Notes: generated from the letters alone by a model not told the origin. 64,000 nucleotides of DNA from Datisca glomerata (GCA_003255025.1 QANY01002976.1:3653541-3717540), one strand, 5' to 3'. Positions 44,946-56,967 are shown, counted from the stretch's first letter. Program-made: numbers and translations.

Positions 44946-47900
44946 TTAATTACCTGTATTTTAATTCCTAAAAAATGTATTTAAGTAAATATTTAATAAC
45001 ATTTACAAAAAATCACCAAATCATATATCATTATATTGAGTTTCACAAATTTCTTAAACATAATAATATATGGTCGGCTAGAAATTACATCTCAAATAAG
45101 TAAATTCTAGAATACTAAAAAAATACTATGGTCCCAATAGCTTGTTATATTACATACAAATCCTTCATTTATTGCTTGAGCAGCTTGCTCTATATATCTG
45201 TCATCACATGAAAACCATTAATAAACGCACAACGGAGATACAACTCTTATAATGCATTTTTCTCAAATAAGCAAATTTTGTAAGAATAGATTGATGTCAG
45301 ACTTCAATTCAATAAAATCTTTAGACCACACTATCCGTCAACCAGCATTGGCTATGTGCAATTGAAACTATAATGGGTGATGTTATCCCCAAGTACTTAA
45401 GATTCTAGGCATAATCACAAAGACAGACTATAACAGATGTGAGGCAATTAGGCAAGGTCTTAAGTGGCATGCTCAATCAATTCAACTTTCAAGTACCACA
45501 CACTAAGGCAATCAAACACCACACTCTAAGTACCATACTTTCTTGAGCAGGTTATCTATTTAAACAGTTCAAGTATAATAGAACTATGACAATCAATTCC
45601 TTTTCTAACAAAAAAGTAATTAAGTATATTATTTTCAAGATAATCAAAGCAGAAAGTTACACTGCATGCTTATTAAATCTTTATCTAACCTCAAGCAAGT
45701 AATTCGCATGCTTATTGCATCTCATGTATGTGCAAGTGTTTATATAAAAGCAACTAAATACCAATTTTGAGAACCAGCTTTCTAAGTTACACATGTAAAC
45801 TCAATCTAAGTTACACACAAGTAATTACCAGAAAGAATATTCAACTTCCATATTATCTGCATCAAATCGGAAAAACCCATGACCATCATTGATCACTCAA
45901 TGTCTTTCAAATATATCTCATGGCTACTAATAAAGCAAATCTCTAATTCACTAGTCGGAACCAATTGTTGATCATCAAAAGTATGTAGCAGACTCGCGAA
46001 ACTCTACGATACAAAAAAGAAGCAAATAGGTCAAACACAATGCCATGCACTCATGCATGAAAGTTATGGAAGATAAATAGAAGCAGAATAGGTAGCATAT
46101 AAAAAAGGACAAACTAAACAATGTACTGGAGCTCATACCATGTTTTTCTTACTTTTTATACAGTCTGCATTTTGCTTATTTCTATATAACAATAGGTCCA
46201 CATTTTGCTTATTTGTGTAAAAATGAAGTGGCAACAAATAAGCAAAGAAGTGAAAGCTTATCTAACTAAGAGTACAAGCGCTTAAAGGAAAAAAATTAAT
46301 GAAATGGAGGACTATATTAGATTAGGGAAGATAGAGCATAAATGAGGCTTTGCTTCTGGCATGAACATGCACAAACCTAATTCATGTCCTAAAACAACCA
46401 CACGCACAGGTTGTTGGCAGCCAATGAGATATGAATATTCAGCATCTTGTCAAAATATATAAGGCACCAACTTGAAGAGAAATATTATGCAGTACTTTGC
46501 GTCATATATTAGAAAATAACTAAACATAACTTTCTCTCAATTCTATAATTAAATGACTCCAATATGACATGGAAACATTGACGAGACTCCAGAAGTGTCA
46601 TAAAATGTATCACAAAAGCAGTTTGACAGCTCCATTCACTAAGATTTTTTTAGATCCTAAATGTATGAACAACACCAAAGCAAAATAAGATAACACGCTA
46701 TATTGATGGGGTCTTTGGACAAAATAAACAACTGAAGCATAGTCCTCAACGTTCAATTCATGTCATCCACAGATGCAAATTGTAAAAAACAAATATCAAG
46801 CAGCAGTTCAACACCCCCCCAATCCAACCCCCGAGCAGACATAGATATTTTACTGATTTTCAGTCTTGAAGTCAACGTTTTGCAGAAATCAAGACTTGGT
46901 CTATGCTCAATCAATTCAAGTAGGCATTCAGGCAAGAAGAGACTATAATAGATATGGGACAATCAGGCAAGAAAGGACAAACTCTTAAGCAATTTCATTG
47001 CAGACGGTTCTAAAAAACATTTAGAATTGTCAAAGTAATATGGAAGAAATGACAAACTCTAAAAAAATTTGCTGATTGAAACAAGAGAAAAGGACAACTG
47101 CAATTTTGTCTAATCTACCTTTAAATTTTTATCTCTCATCAATTTCTTGGAATAAAGCAAATAATCAGATAAATCTATAAGAAATATAACTTTTGGGCAA
47201 CATGTAAATAGATCTTAAAAGTAAGTTAATTGATAAAACTTCACTAGTACTTGTCTCGAGTGAACTATAGATTAACCAGTTACATTTAAAACTCAAATAA
47301 AAAATATTGAATAAATTGTTTATAGTAAGAAGATTCTAACTCTGCCTCATTGAGACATGCATCAATCAAGACAGAATGATACATTCAAAGTTCTAACTAA
47401 TGATTCTAGAGGTTATGGAAGATTCAAGATTTTGTTTGGGAAATACCAAAATAGTGAAAAGGTCACTACAAGATTAGAGAGAGAGTGACTGCTAAGAAAA
47501 TCTTCCTTTTTTCTTCTAGTTAAAAAATGTTATACAGAAGAATAGTGCCAAGAAAAACTAACTTCATTCAAGAAATGACATGGCCAGTACCTTTCCGAGA
47601 TATGCCCGAGCTATAGCTAGTGATACGCCCAACTACAATCCCCTAATAAACGCATGTTGTACTAATGCATCAGGGTTAGATAAGCACCCCAATGTCACCC
47701 AAAAGTCACAATTCTCACTTTTAGTAAGAATTTATGATCATAACATATAGAACAACAGAAAGTTGGGTTAACCTTATAAGGACCATATCAAGAGAAAGAG
47801 GAAATTAGTGAAAGGACCATACCTGAATATCACCATGCAATTTCCAAATACATGACTTATTTCCAGCTAAGCATGCACTTGCTTTTGAAACTTTAGATGC

Positions 47901-48600
47901 TTCTTTTAACAATTATAGAACATGCTCAAATTTCAAAAGAAACAACAAAGAGACAACCAATCACATTAGAAAAGAAAAACACAATACAACGAACCTCTAA
48001 TAATATTATCAAGGACATCGCTACTTACAATGTCGATAATATAGCAAAACAAAAAGAGTAATAATATGGAAGAACAACCCAGTGAATAAAACAAAAAGAG
48101 TAATAATAATTGAAACAATCTAACTCGTTTGCCATATATCTCCAATTTAATTATTGAACTGCCATATTAATAGTATCAACTACCGCTATCAGTTCTGCAT
48201 GAAAGAAGAAATTTTACAATAATCTTCCTTCCTGTAAATTGGACACTATTCCTATTAGAACCTCTAGCAGTGATTCCAATTACAGATTGCTTTGAGTAGC
48301 AAAGAACTTATAATTTATCTTAAACCATGCTCATAATAATTTACTATGGTGTTGCATCACCATTGTGTTGGTTAACCACTTGAGTTCTTTTGTTTGCCTC
48401 CAAGAAAATAGCTTGCAGCAGCACTAACACAACCGTATTTGCATTTACTACAAGATATGGTTAAGTCCTTCAATAATAGCAGAGTTTCTCCCTTTCCAAA
48501 TAGACCAACATAAGAAATAAATCAATGAGATAGTTTCCCTACTCCATTAAACTGCTTATTTAAATCCAACACTTTTTCATTTAACTGAAATGGAGAAGTG
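44946..48600. other. Interior of the second CACTA-type element, unassigned
   Basis: The sequence is AT-rich with many short open frames and no recognised domain. At 48560-48440 the - strand encodes a short stretch FLCWSIWKGRNSAIIEGL-like, which resembles the Trp-rich segment before RNase H in plant non-LTR elements; it may be a captured fragment. Confidence 0.35.
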
Positions 48601-49059
48601 AGCCAATATAGGAAACTCCATTGACAACCCTTAGAAGTATGTTTAGTAGTCCCAGTGTCAGAGTTGAGATCTGTGAAGAAGGAACATTGCTTCCATGCTA
48701 TTGCAACTCCTCATGATATAGTAATAGCATGTTCTGGCCGCACCAATCTTATAGAATGGCCAAATAAGTCTGCTTTACTACTGCTAGATAAATGGATACA
48801 TGACACTTCACTATCATTGTCTAATCAAATCTTTATTCTAGAGGTCATTACTAGTAATAAGGCTAGATACAAGACTATCCCCCTGTACTTCAAAATCACA
48901 GGGTCAAGACGAATTTTTTTTTGGCACATATTGATCTCGTCTCGTCTCCACATTTCTTGCAAGAATTTCAAATTTTAACAACTAAAGAGATACAATATCT
49001 AAAGCGTCCAACTTTTTGAATTACTGAAATAATTTTCTCATACAAAAACTTCTCAACTT

Positions 49060-49500
49060 ATCTGAAGCTTAGTAGATAATCCCTTCTTCTCTTCCTCAAG
49101 CTCTCTAATCTAGCTTTCAAGTAAAATAGGAAAAATAATGATAAATTAGAATTTCTAGCAACTACAGCATTCGAGTTAGTTGAAAACATTTACATACTTG
49201 GGCCCGTAGTTTTCTGATCTGAGATTCTTGAGCAGTCTACTTTTTTGAAAGCTCCTCAACTGGGATGGTGGTGGACATATTCTTCAATAAAAACATATTT
49301 ATCAGCAAGATGGATAACAAAATAGCGATCCTAAGGGAATGCCGAAAGTGCCATATTGTAATCAGTATCAGGCATCTGATATCAAACCTTAACACGCCGG
49401 TTATAGCTCGCTCGCGTCGTCGCTCCTGAATTTCTTCTCTCCCTCTTTTCCTCACTCTCTTTGTATCATTTTTTGCTAGGGTTTTTTTTGTTAACATAAA
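49060..49500 (-). pseudogene. Possible captured gene start, coiled-coil fragment
   Basis: On the - strand an ATG at about 49281 (MSTTIPVEELSKK) is followed after one stop by TAQESQIRKLRAQ up to 49196. A possible donor follows, and a second coding-like piece at 49111-49050 reads LES, stop, IRELEEEKKGLSTKLQI. A repeated S-Q-I-R-x-L-R/E-E pattern suggests an alpha-helical coiled coil. A leader containing AACCCTAGCAAAAAATG precedes it. It may be a host exon pair captured by the transposon or the remnant of its own second gene. Not identified further. Confidence 0.3.
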
Positions 49501-50035
49501 CGTCAGCTATGGCTATTGGAAAACAATCGAAGAAATTATCTCACGATCAGGTCTGGGGAAGGAGAGAAAGAAATGAAAAAATAGAGACGCATGCAAGAAA
49601 TACCTGAGAGAGAGCTTCGCCTAGAGGGGAAAGCTTCGTTATAGAGAGACCCGTTTGTGAGATTCGTTGGAGAGATTAAAGAACATAAGTGCTTTATTAC
49701 GGAGAGATGAGAGAATAAAAGTGCTTCATTGCGGAGAGAACATAGGTGCTTCATTGCAGAAAGAACATAGACACTTCACAGAGAGTGAGATTCGGTGAGC
49801 CCTAATATCAGTGAGAGAAAGAGAGCTTGAATGTGAGAGAAAGAGGGTTGAAGCTAAGAGAAGAGAGAGTCAAAGCCGAGAGAGAGGTTGAAAGATTGAG
49901 TGTTTTGTGCAATTCTTAGGCGGGTTGGAGATTTGTGTTCCCCTCTCTTTACCCCATATAAAAAATCACCTTTCATTGTGTTTTAGTATAAAACGCGATC
50001 CTTGACTACAATTAAAACACCAAATTCTTGTAGTG

Positions 50036-50869
50036 TAAGTGTGTGTGAATGAAAATAAAGAAGAAAAATTAGTAGCTCAAAAACCAAAATTTCATATTGC
50101 TTAGGTAAGAGATAGAAGTGTGGTTTATAAGTCCCTAACTTGAGCCTTGGAGCATGGCCCCAAGGGGCACCCCACATTTTGTGGGGGAGTAAAGACTTAG
50201 ATGACACATAAGTATCTCATATATGCACACGCGTCGTCGTCTGTCCGGCTTGCCGGCCTGGTTCGGTTAGGTCCGGATGAAGCTCTAATTTTTTACCACA
50301 TGTAACATTGTGTACAAACAACAATAAAGAGATAGAAACTATTGTCTCTCAATTTCTCATGAGGCGTGCAGGCAGTTTCCACGTGAAAACTGCCCACTAC
50401 GTGTCATCGTTAAGAGAGATGGGTAGTTTCCATTGTATGGAGGATGCCTACTTCCTGTCTATTGGAGAAGGAAGTCATTTCTCTATACACAAAACTACCA
50501 ACCTTCTATATATAAACCGTATGTATAAGTTAGTGTTATTTTTACGATCTTCAAGAGAGCAAAACAAAAATAACGTGTTCATGTGTGTTGTGGAGAAAGA
50601 AAATACAATTTCAAGTTCTATAGAGATTGAAATCTTTGTTTGCTAAGTCTTCAATCTCAGTAGATGTATCTTGTAGAGGCATTTACCGCAGTCTCCCAGC
50701 AAACCGTAAAGAGTGAAATTCATCTTTAGATTATGGATTTGGTAAGCTTCTATCTTTCTAATTTTTGAGTTGTAATTTTCGTTTAAAGTCTGTAATTTCC
50801 CTGCACTGTTATATTTGAGTCTATAATTTGTATTAACATAAGTTATTCTATCCAACTATAGTTCTAACA
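50036..50869 (+). repeat. Copia 5' LTR, remaining part
   Basis: It aligns with 53000-53855, e.g. GCTTAGGTAAGAGAT against GCTTAGGCAAAAGAT and the shared ATTTATAAGTCCCTA. The TATA box TATATATAAA lies at about 50506-50515, matched in the 3' LTR at about 53483-53492. It ends CTAACA at 50869. Confidence 0.9.
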
Positions 50870-51069
50870 TTCTAGAGATGAATTTTACAATGGAGCATAA
50901 AAAATCTACTATCAAGACAGTGCCTCATACTGAGTACAAGTTTGTCTTAATTAAGGAAGAAATGTTTGTGTGTAATGTGTATGGTATGATGATCTTCTTA
51001 AGTTTAATGTATCTGCTATAACTTTTGCTATTATATTAATGAAAAGTCTACATCTTATGTTTATATTTT

Positions 51070-51130
51070 TAAGTTATGTGATATGTGGCATGCTAGATTA
51101 GGACACGTAAATATTAAATCCATGCAAAGT
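51070..51130 (+). pseudogene. Copia pre-integrase motif remnant
   Basis: The + strand encodes MWHARLGHVNIKSMQ, the GAG-pre-integrase signature of Ty1/copia polyproteins. It is fused by deletion almost directly to the reverse transcriptase part. Confidence 0.82.
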
Positions 51131-51194
51131 GTCTATGTATATCATGAATTGCACAACGCCTATGTATATTACCAAAATATGACATAGAAAATTA

Positions 51195-52400
51195 CCACAA
51201 ATGGATGTTAAGACTACTTTATTGAATGGAGAACTGGACGAAGAAATCTTCATAGAACAACCTAAAAGTTTCATGGTCAAGGGCCAAGAACTAAAGTTTG
51301 TAAGCTTGTTAAATCTCTTTATAGGTTGAAACAAGCTTCGAAGCGGTGGCATGGAAAATTTGATCATACTATGTTATCGAATGGTTTCATGATAAATGAG
51401 TGTAACAAATGTGTCTACATTAAAGATACTAGTGATATGTTTGTTAGTATGCTTATATGTAGATGATATGCTCATCATAATGGGAACAAATAATGATATA
51501 ATATCTTTTACCAAGAAGATGTTAAGTTCTATCTTTGACATGAAAGACTTAGGTTTAGGAGACGTCATTCTTAGAATTCAAGTGAAGTGAACTTCTGATG
51601 AATTTATCATTACCCAATCTCATTATGTAGAAAAGATCTTAAAGAAGTTCAGCCAATTTGAAAGCAAACAAATTGTAACTTCATTCGACTCAAACTGTAA
51701 GTTGAGAAAGAATGACAGAGTTGGAGTATCTCAGTTAGAGTACTCGTAAATAATTGGTAGCTTGATGTATATCATGAATTGCACAACGCCTGACATAGTC
51801 TATTCAGTAGGAAGGCTTACAAGATATACGAGTAATTCTGGACGCGATCACTGGGTTGCATTAGTCAGGATGCTAAGGTACTTAAAGTACACCATTGAGT
51901 ATAAATTATATTATACGACGTACCCACCTGTGCTGAAAGGATTTAGCGATGCTAACTAGATATTTGACAGTCTAGAAATTAAATCAGAGTGTATATGTTT
52001 TTACCCTATGTGGTGGAGTTATATCTTGGAAGTCTACAAAGCAAACTTGTATAGCTCGTTCGACTATGTAATAAGAAATCATAGCATTGGACAATGCTGG
52101 TGAAGAAGACTGCCAATTTTCTGGAAGGCATTCTAGTGTGGTCAAAGCATGTGTCAGCCATATGCATACATTGTGACAATATGGCTATTATCTTTAGAGC
52201 AAAGAACAATGTGTGTAACGGTAATTCTAGACACATCATACGTAGCATAATATCATTAAGCAGTTGCTCTCAACTGGTGTGATTTTCATTGACTTCATAA
52301 GGTTAAAGGAAAGTCTGGCAGATCTTTTAACAAAAAGATTATCTAAAGAGCTTGTCAAGCTGACATTAAGGGGAATGAACTTAAAACCTATTCAATGAAT
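51195..52400 (+). pseudogene. Copia reverse transcriptase and RNase H (broken)
   Basis: The sequence reads MDVKTTLLNGELDEEIFIEQ (51201-51260, the start of the RT palm), then after frameshifts the active-site box YVDD at 51456-51467. Next come FDMKDLGLGDVILRIQ, ITQSHYVEKILKKF and [20 protein letters not shown], then [20 protein letters not shown]. The RNase H end and SLADLLTKRLSKEL lie at about 52312-52355. Stops at 51588, 51749 and 51958 and frameshifts inactivate it. Confidence 0.92.
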
Positions 52401-52957
52401 CATTCAGGTAGTAACCTAACCTAATTGAATGAAGATCATAATATCTAAATTTAATAGGTAAATTGGCACGAATGATTCACGATAACACACAAAAAAACTT
52501 TGTTTCTTCTCATTCCTTTAGTGTAACAAAAGTGTGTTGTATGTCAACGTTGAAGGATATACTTAGTATTTAATGACACTGATATCTTGCTTACAATAGG
52601 AATATAGATAGAGTACTTTTAATCATTGTCACCTATATGAGAGTAGAAGTGAGATCATATCTATGAGAGATTTCAAGGCTCGGTCTCTCTAAAGCTCTCA
52701 TGGAAACAAGATATGTTCAAGACCAAAATGAACAAAATTTTATCAACTCGAATGTATTAAGATGAGTTGTGTCTGAGATTTATCGTCTTGTTTTACTTTG
52801 GAGGAAGGACAGTTCAAGAATGTTATTCCCTGTTCTTTAGACTAAATCTGATAAATCATTAATAAGGCAAGTTCAAGTCCAAAAGACACATCTCTTTATG
52901 CAAAACTCATATTCTTCTTTCTCTTGATATCGTTGTCATCTTTAGGCATTTTTCTTA

Positions 52958-52968
52958 ATGTGGGGGAT
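52958..52968 (+). other. Copia polypurine tract
   Basis: ATGTGGGGGAT directly precedes the 3' LTR start TGTTGGAGC. It primes plus-strand synthesis. Confidence 0.85.
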
Positions 52969-53855
52969 TGTTGGAGCTTTGGAGCTTTATAACAGTCAAG
53001 CTAAGTGTGTGTGGATGAAAAATAAAGAAGAAAGAGTTGATAGCTAAAAATCCAAAATTCCACGTTGCTTAGGCAAAAGATGAAAATGTGATTTATAAGT
53101 CCCTACATTGGGCTTTGGGGCATGTCCCAAAGGGACACCCAACATTTTGTGGAGGAGTGAGAACGTAGGTGATACACAAGTATCTCAAATACTCTGTCAT
53201 CCATCCATTCGCCGGCTCGACTCGACTCAACCCGATTTGGTTCGGTCCGATCTGAATGAAGCTCTTATTTTTACCACATGTTACATTATGTAACACAGAG
53301 CAGTCAAGAGACATAAATTCTATCTATCAACTGCTCATGAGGTGTGTAGTGAGTTTCCACTGTAGGGAAACTACCTGTTACGTGCGTTAAGAGAAGGGGC
53401 AGTTTCTACCGTATGGAAACTGCCTGCTTCGTGTTTGTTGGAGAAGGAGGGCAGTTTTCTATATGGAAAATTGACACCCTTCTATATATAAACCAGTATA
53501 AACCGTATGTAGAAGTTAGTGTTATTTTTTACGATCTTCTAGAGAGCAAAATAATAGTGTGTTCGTGTGTGTTGTGGAGAAAGAAAATGTAGTTTCGAGT
53601 TCTGTAGATATCAAAGCATTTGTTTACTAAGTCTACAATTTTGGTAGTTGTATCCTGCAGAGACATTCACCATACTCTTCAAGCAAACCGTGGAGGGTGA
53701 AATTCGTTTTTAGGTCATTGCTTTGGCAAACCTCTATCGTTCTAATTTCTGTATTGTAATTTTCATTTAAAGTCTGTAATTTCCCTGTACTGTTATATTT
53801 GAGTCAGTAATTTCTGGTTTAATATAAGTTGTTCTATCCAACTACGGTTCTAATA
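52969..53855 (+). repeat. Copia 3' LTR
   Basis: This 887-bp LTR is uninterrupted and gives the pre-insertion sequence for the CACTA element in the 5' LTR. The end CA has mutated to TA (TAATA). Confidence 0.93.
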
Positions 53856-53860
53856 TTAAA

Positions 53861-54522
53861 TAGCCCCACAAAAATTACAAAATGTCAAATATTCAAAGAA
53901 CACATTAATCAACTATTAGTTAATTTTCTCATCCATCGAAAAATCGCAGGATCACATGACAATTCTTCCGAATCCCCTGCCGTACCAGTAAACAACTAAG
54001 CATTGATTTCCATGATTTTATACACTAAGCTATGTTAAGACTTTGGAAACTAAGAACGAAAGAAAATTGAGCGGAAAATAAGTGGAAAGAGAGGAGATTG
54101 AAAGAAATTATTAAGATGGTTGTTTCATATCATTATTTTTCATTACATATTTCCGTGACTCCATAGTAGAAATACAATCCTCCACATAGCCTTAATTATA
54201 TTAATTGCTTTGGTATGTTTTAATACTTTTTCCAATTATGCCACGACGAGTCAAATTTAGGAACATCCTCAATGACAGCTATGCATAAAAGGAACCAACC
54301 AAGAAGAACATATATGAATGGCAATGGCAATGGCAAAGAGAGATTTGCATTGCGCTTTGAAATTTAGATCAAATGGATCATATTGTACATACAATCTCTC
54401 TGCATATTGCCTGAGGCCCTGAAGGCCTCTGTATGATTCAGAATAAAAATATCCATTCAACTATATATGGACTGCACTTGTCTCACCAGAAACGAAAAAA
54501 CTTGTTATTTCCTAGCAAGAGA
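53861..54522. other. Host sequence, 3' flank of the small gene
   Basis: No coding feature is recognised. AT-rich; it would include the 3' untranslated region of the - strand gene that ends at 54523. Confidence 0.5.
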
Positions 54523-54804
54523 CTATTTTGAAAGGGCAGCATATCTAGCAGAAAACCCACGATAAGTACTATCTCCGTCGTCAACGCCCTCGTCGAAGTT
54601 CTGCGAGTAACTCAAGGGATCATATCGAAAACCGCCTTTTTGCCTTCTTTCCCTTTTGATGTTTAAGACCTTTTGCATCTTCTGACGCCATGGAAGCCTC
54701 AACTTGAAACGTCCCCAGCATGAGAGTGACCCTTCTTCTTCGTATGTGTCTTCTCTAGCAGAATAGCTTTTCTCCATGACTTCACCTTTATTTTTTCTTT
54801 TCAT
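54523..54804 (-). CDS. Small plant protein of unknown function, 93 residues
   Basis: The ATG at 54804 opens a 93-codon frame starting MKRKNKGEVMEKSYSARED. It has a basic N-terminus, an acidic EDTYEEEGS patch, a SCWGRFKLRLPWRQKMQKVL basic-aromatic segment, and the C-terminal block GGFRYDPLSYSQNFDEGVDD ending in GFSARYAALSK. This FRYDPLSYxxNFDEG block recurs in small uncharacterised proteins of flowering plants, in my recollection, with no known biochemical role. Codon choice and the lack of stops suggest a living gene. A second in-frame ATG at 54777 would give 84 residues; the frame is open further upstream to 54927 but without another ATG. No membrane segment or signal peptide is seen. Confidence 0.75.
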   Translation of the reverse strand: MKRKNKGEVMEKSYSAREDTYEEEGSLSCWGRFKLRLPWRQKMQKVLNIKRERRQKGGFRYDPLSYSQNFDEGVDDGDSTYRGFSARYAALSK

Positions 54805-55124
54805 TTTTTGCTTCCTTTGAAGGAGCTTTAAACTTTTTTCTTTATTAGACTTTTGAGGGGTCTTTTGGGTTCTCTTATTATAGGGGATTTTTGTTATGTG
54901 GTGAAGAGAAGACTGAAGAGAGATCAAGGTGTTCTCCTGTGGTTTTGAGGCTGCAGAAGGGATAAGTTAAAAGAGATGGAGGGAAGAGAGAAGAAATTAG
55001 CTTGATGTGAGAGTTTTGTCGTTTTGGTTTGCTTAGAGAATCTCTTGTCCCATGCATTAACGATGAATTTTATGCAACACTCCCTTTTGTTTTTGAGAAA
55101 TAGATAGGCTATATGATGAAATGA

Positions 55125-55131
55125 TTTTATA
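55125..55131 (-). promoter_or_regulatory. Possible TATA box of the small gene
   Basis: The - strand reads TATAAAA about 320 bases before the ATG at 54804. The intervening sequence on the - strand is rich in C/T (CTTCTCTCTTCCCTCC), like many plant leaders. Confidence 0.4.
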
Positions 55132-55139
55132 GAAGTAAA

Positions 55140-56214
55140 TACAGAAATTCTAGAGCCTGATTTAGCTGCATCAGAATAATGGTATATTTTTTGGTAAGAT
55201 AAATAATATAGAATTCTGAATATAGAGCTGTCCTAAGTCTAGATATTTTTTTTTGTAAAGATGTATAGATAATTTAGATTAGGGAATCTCACATTAATTA
55301 ATCAAATTATACAAGAAGAGAAGAAAACATATGAAGATATTACCTATGATTATCGAGTTAATTAAAAAAAAGGATATATATAACATTGTTGTGCTCAACA
55401 TTGATACAAGTTGATATTGTAGATCATCTCACTCACATAAAACCTGATCGAAAACTATACAAGTAGAAGAAAAAAAACTTCAGATTGTGAGGTGTATTAT
55501 ACTCACGAGTCATGAATTAAAGACCCAAATGGATTTATATGGGGAGAATCTCTGATAACTGTATAAAAATATATCTTTTTATACATCAAAGTACTATAAT
55601 AAATGCTCTAAAATAAAGAGAAAGAAACAACAATCAATTAGTGGGTGATAATAACGTGAGAAAATAACTTGCGAGATCAGAGTAATTAACAAATTATATG
55701 AATGCCCAATATTAAGTGCAGCAAATCACGTGGATTAAACAGACACCAATAAATAGAAATATTGGCATTTAGGTTACCAAACAGTAGCATTCAAGCAAAC
55801 TATTTAGCCGAAGCACGATTTTGATGGTTAGAGATGACAAGTGGGTTGGTTCAGTGCGTGAAACTAGTCGAATCAATCTGTTAAAGTATTTATTGTATAT
55901 ACATTGAAAATTGAACATTTGACATCTCCCTTATTAATTAAACTCATTACCACTAGAAAAAGGCAACTATTGTGAAAATATTATTTATATTAAATTTTGA
56001 TTGTCTTTCAATACATTTTGCCAAACTCTGTATAAAACATATTTTTGAGATAAATGTATTTAATTAAATAAATAGATAATATTTTTTATTTAAATGAATA
56101 CTTTATTTAATTAAATAAAAATATACTAAGGGACCACAATGGCATACTCTAACACCAATCAACAAGACACAAATGTAAAAATAAAAATACAAACACAACA
56201 AGCTATAATTCAAC
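55140..56214. other. Intergenic, AT-rich, nothing recognised
   Basis: No ORF with a known domain, RNA gene or clear element end was seen. Confidence 0.5.
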
Positions 56215-56375
56215 ATAATGTAGTGTTATAACTTATAGTACACTACCAATAGATTATAATCTAACACATAATGTAGTGTTATAACTTATTGTACACTACC
56301 AATAGATTATAATCTAACACATAATGTAGTGTTGTAACTTATAGTACACTACCAATAGATTATAATCTATGTAGT
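56210..56375. repeat. Tandem repeat, about 57-bp unit, three copies
   Basis: TAATGTAGTGTTATAACTTA followed by GTACACTACCAATAGATTAT occurs three times with only one or two differences, starting near 56216, 56272 and 56329. The near identity suggests recent expansion. Confidence 0.9.
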
Positions 56376-56444
56376 GGAAACTCTCACTTGTGTTAAGGAT
56401 TGCACCGATGCCACCAAAAGAAGAAAACAATGAGTAGACGATAT

Positions 56445-56954
56445 TGTAAAGGGAAAAATCTACCGTCTTTGAGAATCAGTCGTGAATTTCTTACAACATA
56501 ATATGAAAATCAAGAGAATAATTTATAGAGAGAGAAAAAATAATGACATCATGATTTATGTGAAAAACCTTTAAAGGGAAGAAAAACCACGATGAGATTT
56601 TGATAGTATTTCATTATGGAGAAATGATTTACAAGACTAATGAATGTTGAGAGTCATTCTCCTTCGTTTGGAGTTTCATCTTGCCTCTATTTATAGAATT
56701 TGATATAGCCTATTTAATTCTATCTGAAAATAGAATCAACAGAATATTCTCTGAGCTCTAACTTATCAACAATAATAACCAAGTGAATCTTGACTGTCTG
56801 ATCAATCGAATGGTCTTGATTAGATTTTTCTTTGGATTGCCACATCAGTAATCCATGTACTTTCGTATGATTGGTCGGTTCTTGCTATATCTTCTCTTCG
56901 ATGGAGTCTTCGATCTAGATCTTGCCACGTGTCATGTGAAATTATTTCTGTTCA
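56445..56954 (-). repeat. 3' LTR (element orientation) of the LARD-like element
   Basis: The 510-bp copy starts TGTAAAGGGAAAAATCTACC and ends CTGTTCA on the + strand. On the - strand a TATA box TATAAATAG lies at 56695-56687. Flank GATAT (56440-56444) would be one half of the target duplication; the other half is outside the window. Confidence 0.85.
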
Positions 56955-56967
56955 TTTTCCCCCATTA
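56955..56967 (-). other. Polypurine tract of the LARD-like element
   Basis: The + strand TTTTCCCCCATT gives AATGGGGGAAAA on the - strand, immediately before the LTR. It primes plus-strand DNA synthesis. Confidence 0.8.

Larger units (their letters stand above)
44646..50035. mobile_element. Second CACTA-type transposon, inserted in the copia 5' LTR
   Basis: The limits follow from the interrupted LTR. The left end reads CACAACAATAGTATTTTTTC and the right end is the inverted CACTACAAGAATTTGGTG. TAA flanks both sides (44643-44645 and 50036-50038) and occurs once in the intact 3' LTR (AAGCTAAGTG). Length is 5390 bp. The left end has decayed from CACTA to CACAA. Left subterminal repeats are ATGCTATAA variants. 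No transposase domain is readable, so it is non-autonomous or badly decayed. Confidence 0.9.
44610..53855 (+). mobile_element. Ty1/copia retrotransposon with target duplication TTAAA, split by a CACTA element
   Basis: The element starts TGTTGGAGC at 44610 and ends TAATA at 53855. Both sides are flanked by TTAAA (44605-44609 and 53856-53860), the 5-bp duplication expected. The 5' LTR is interrupted at 44645 by the CACTA element 44646-50035. Without it the copia copy is about 3.85 kb, so gag and most of integrase are deleted. A Trp-His-Ala-Arg-Leu-Gly-His pre-integrase motif, RT and RNase H remain, all with stops. The primer site normally behind the 5' LTR is not visible. Confidence 0.93.

Noticed and set aside
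54523..54927. 134-residue version of the small gene
   Set aside because: The extra 41 N-terminal residues would need a TTG start at 54927; in plants the first in-frame ATG at 54804 is much more likely.
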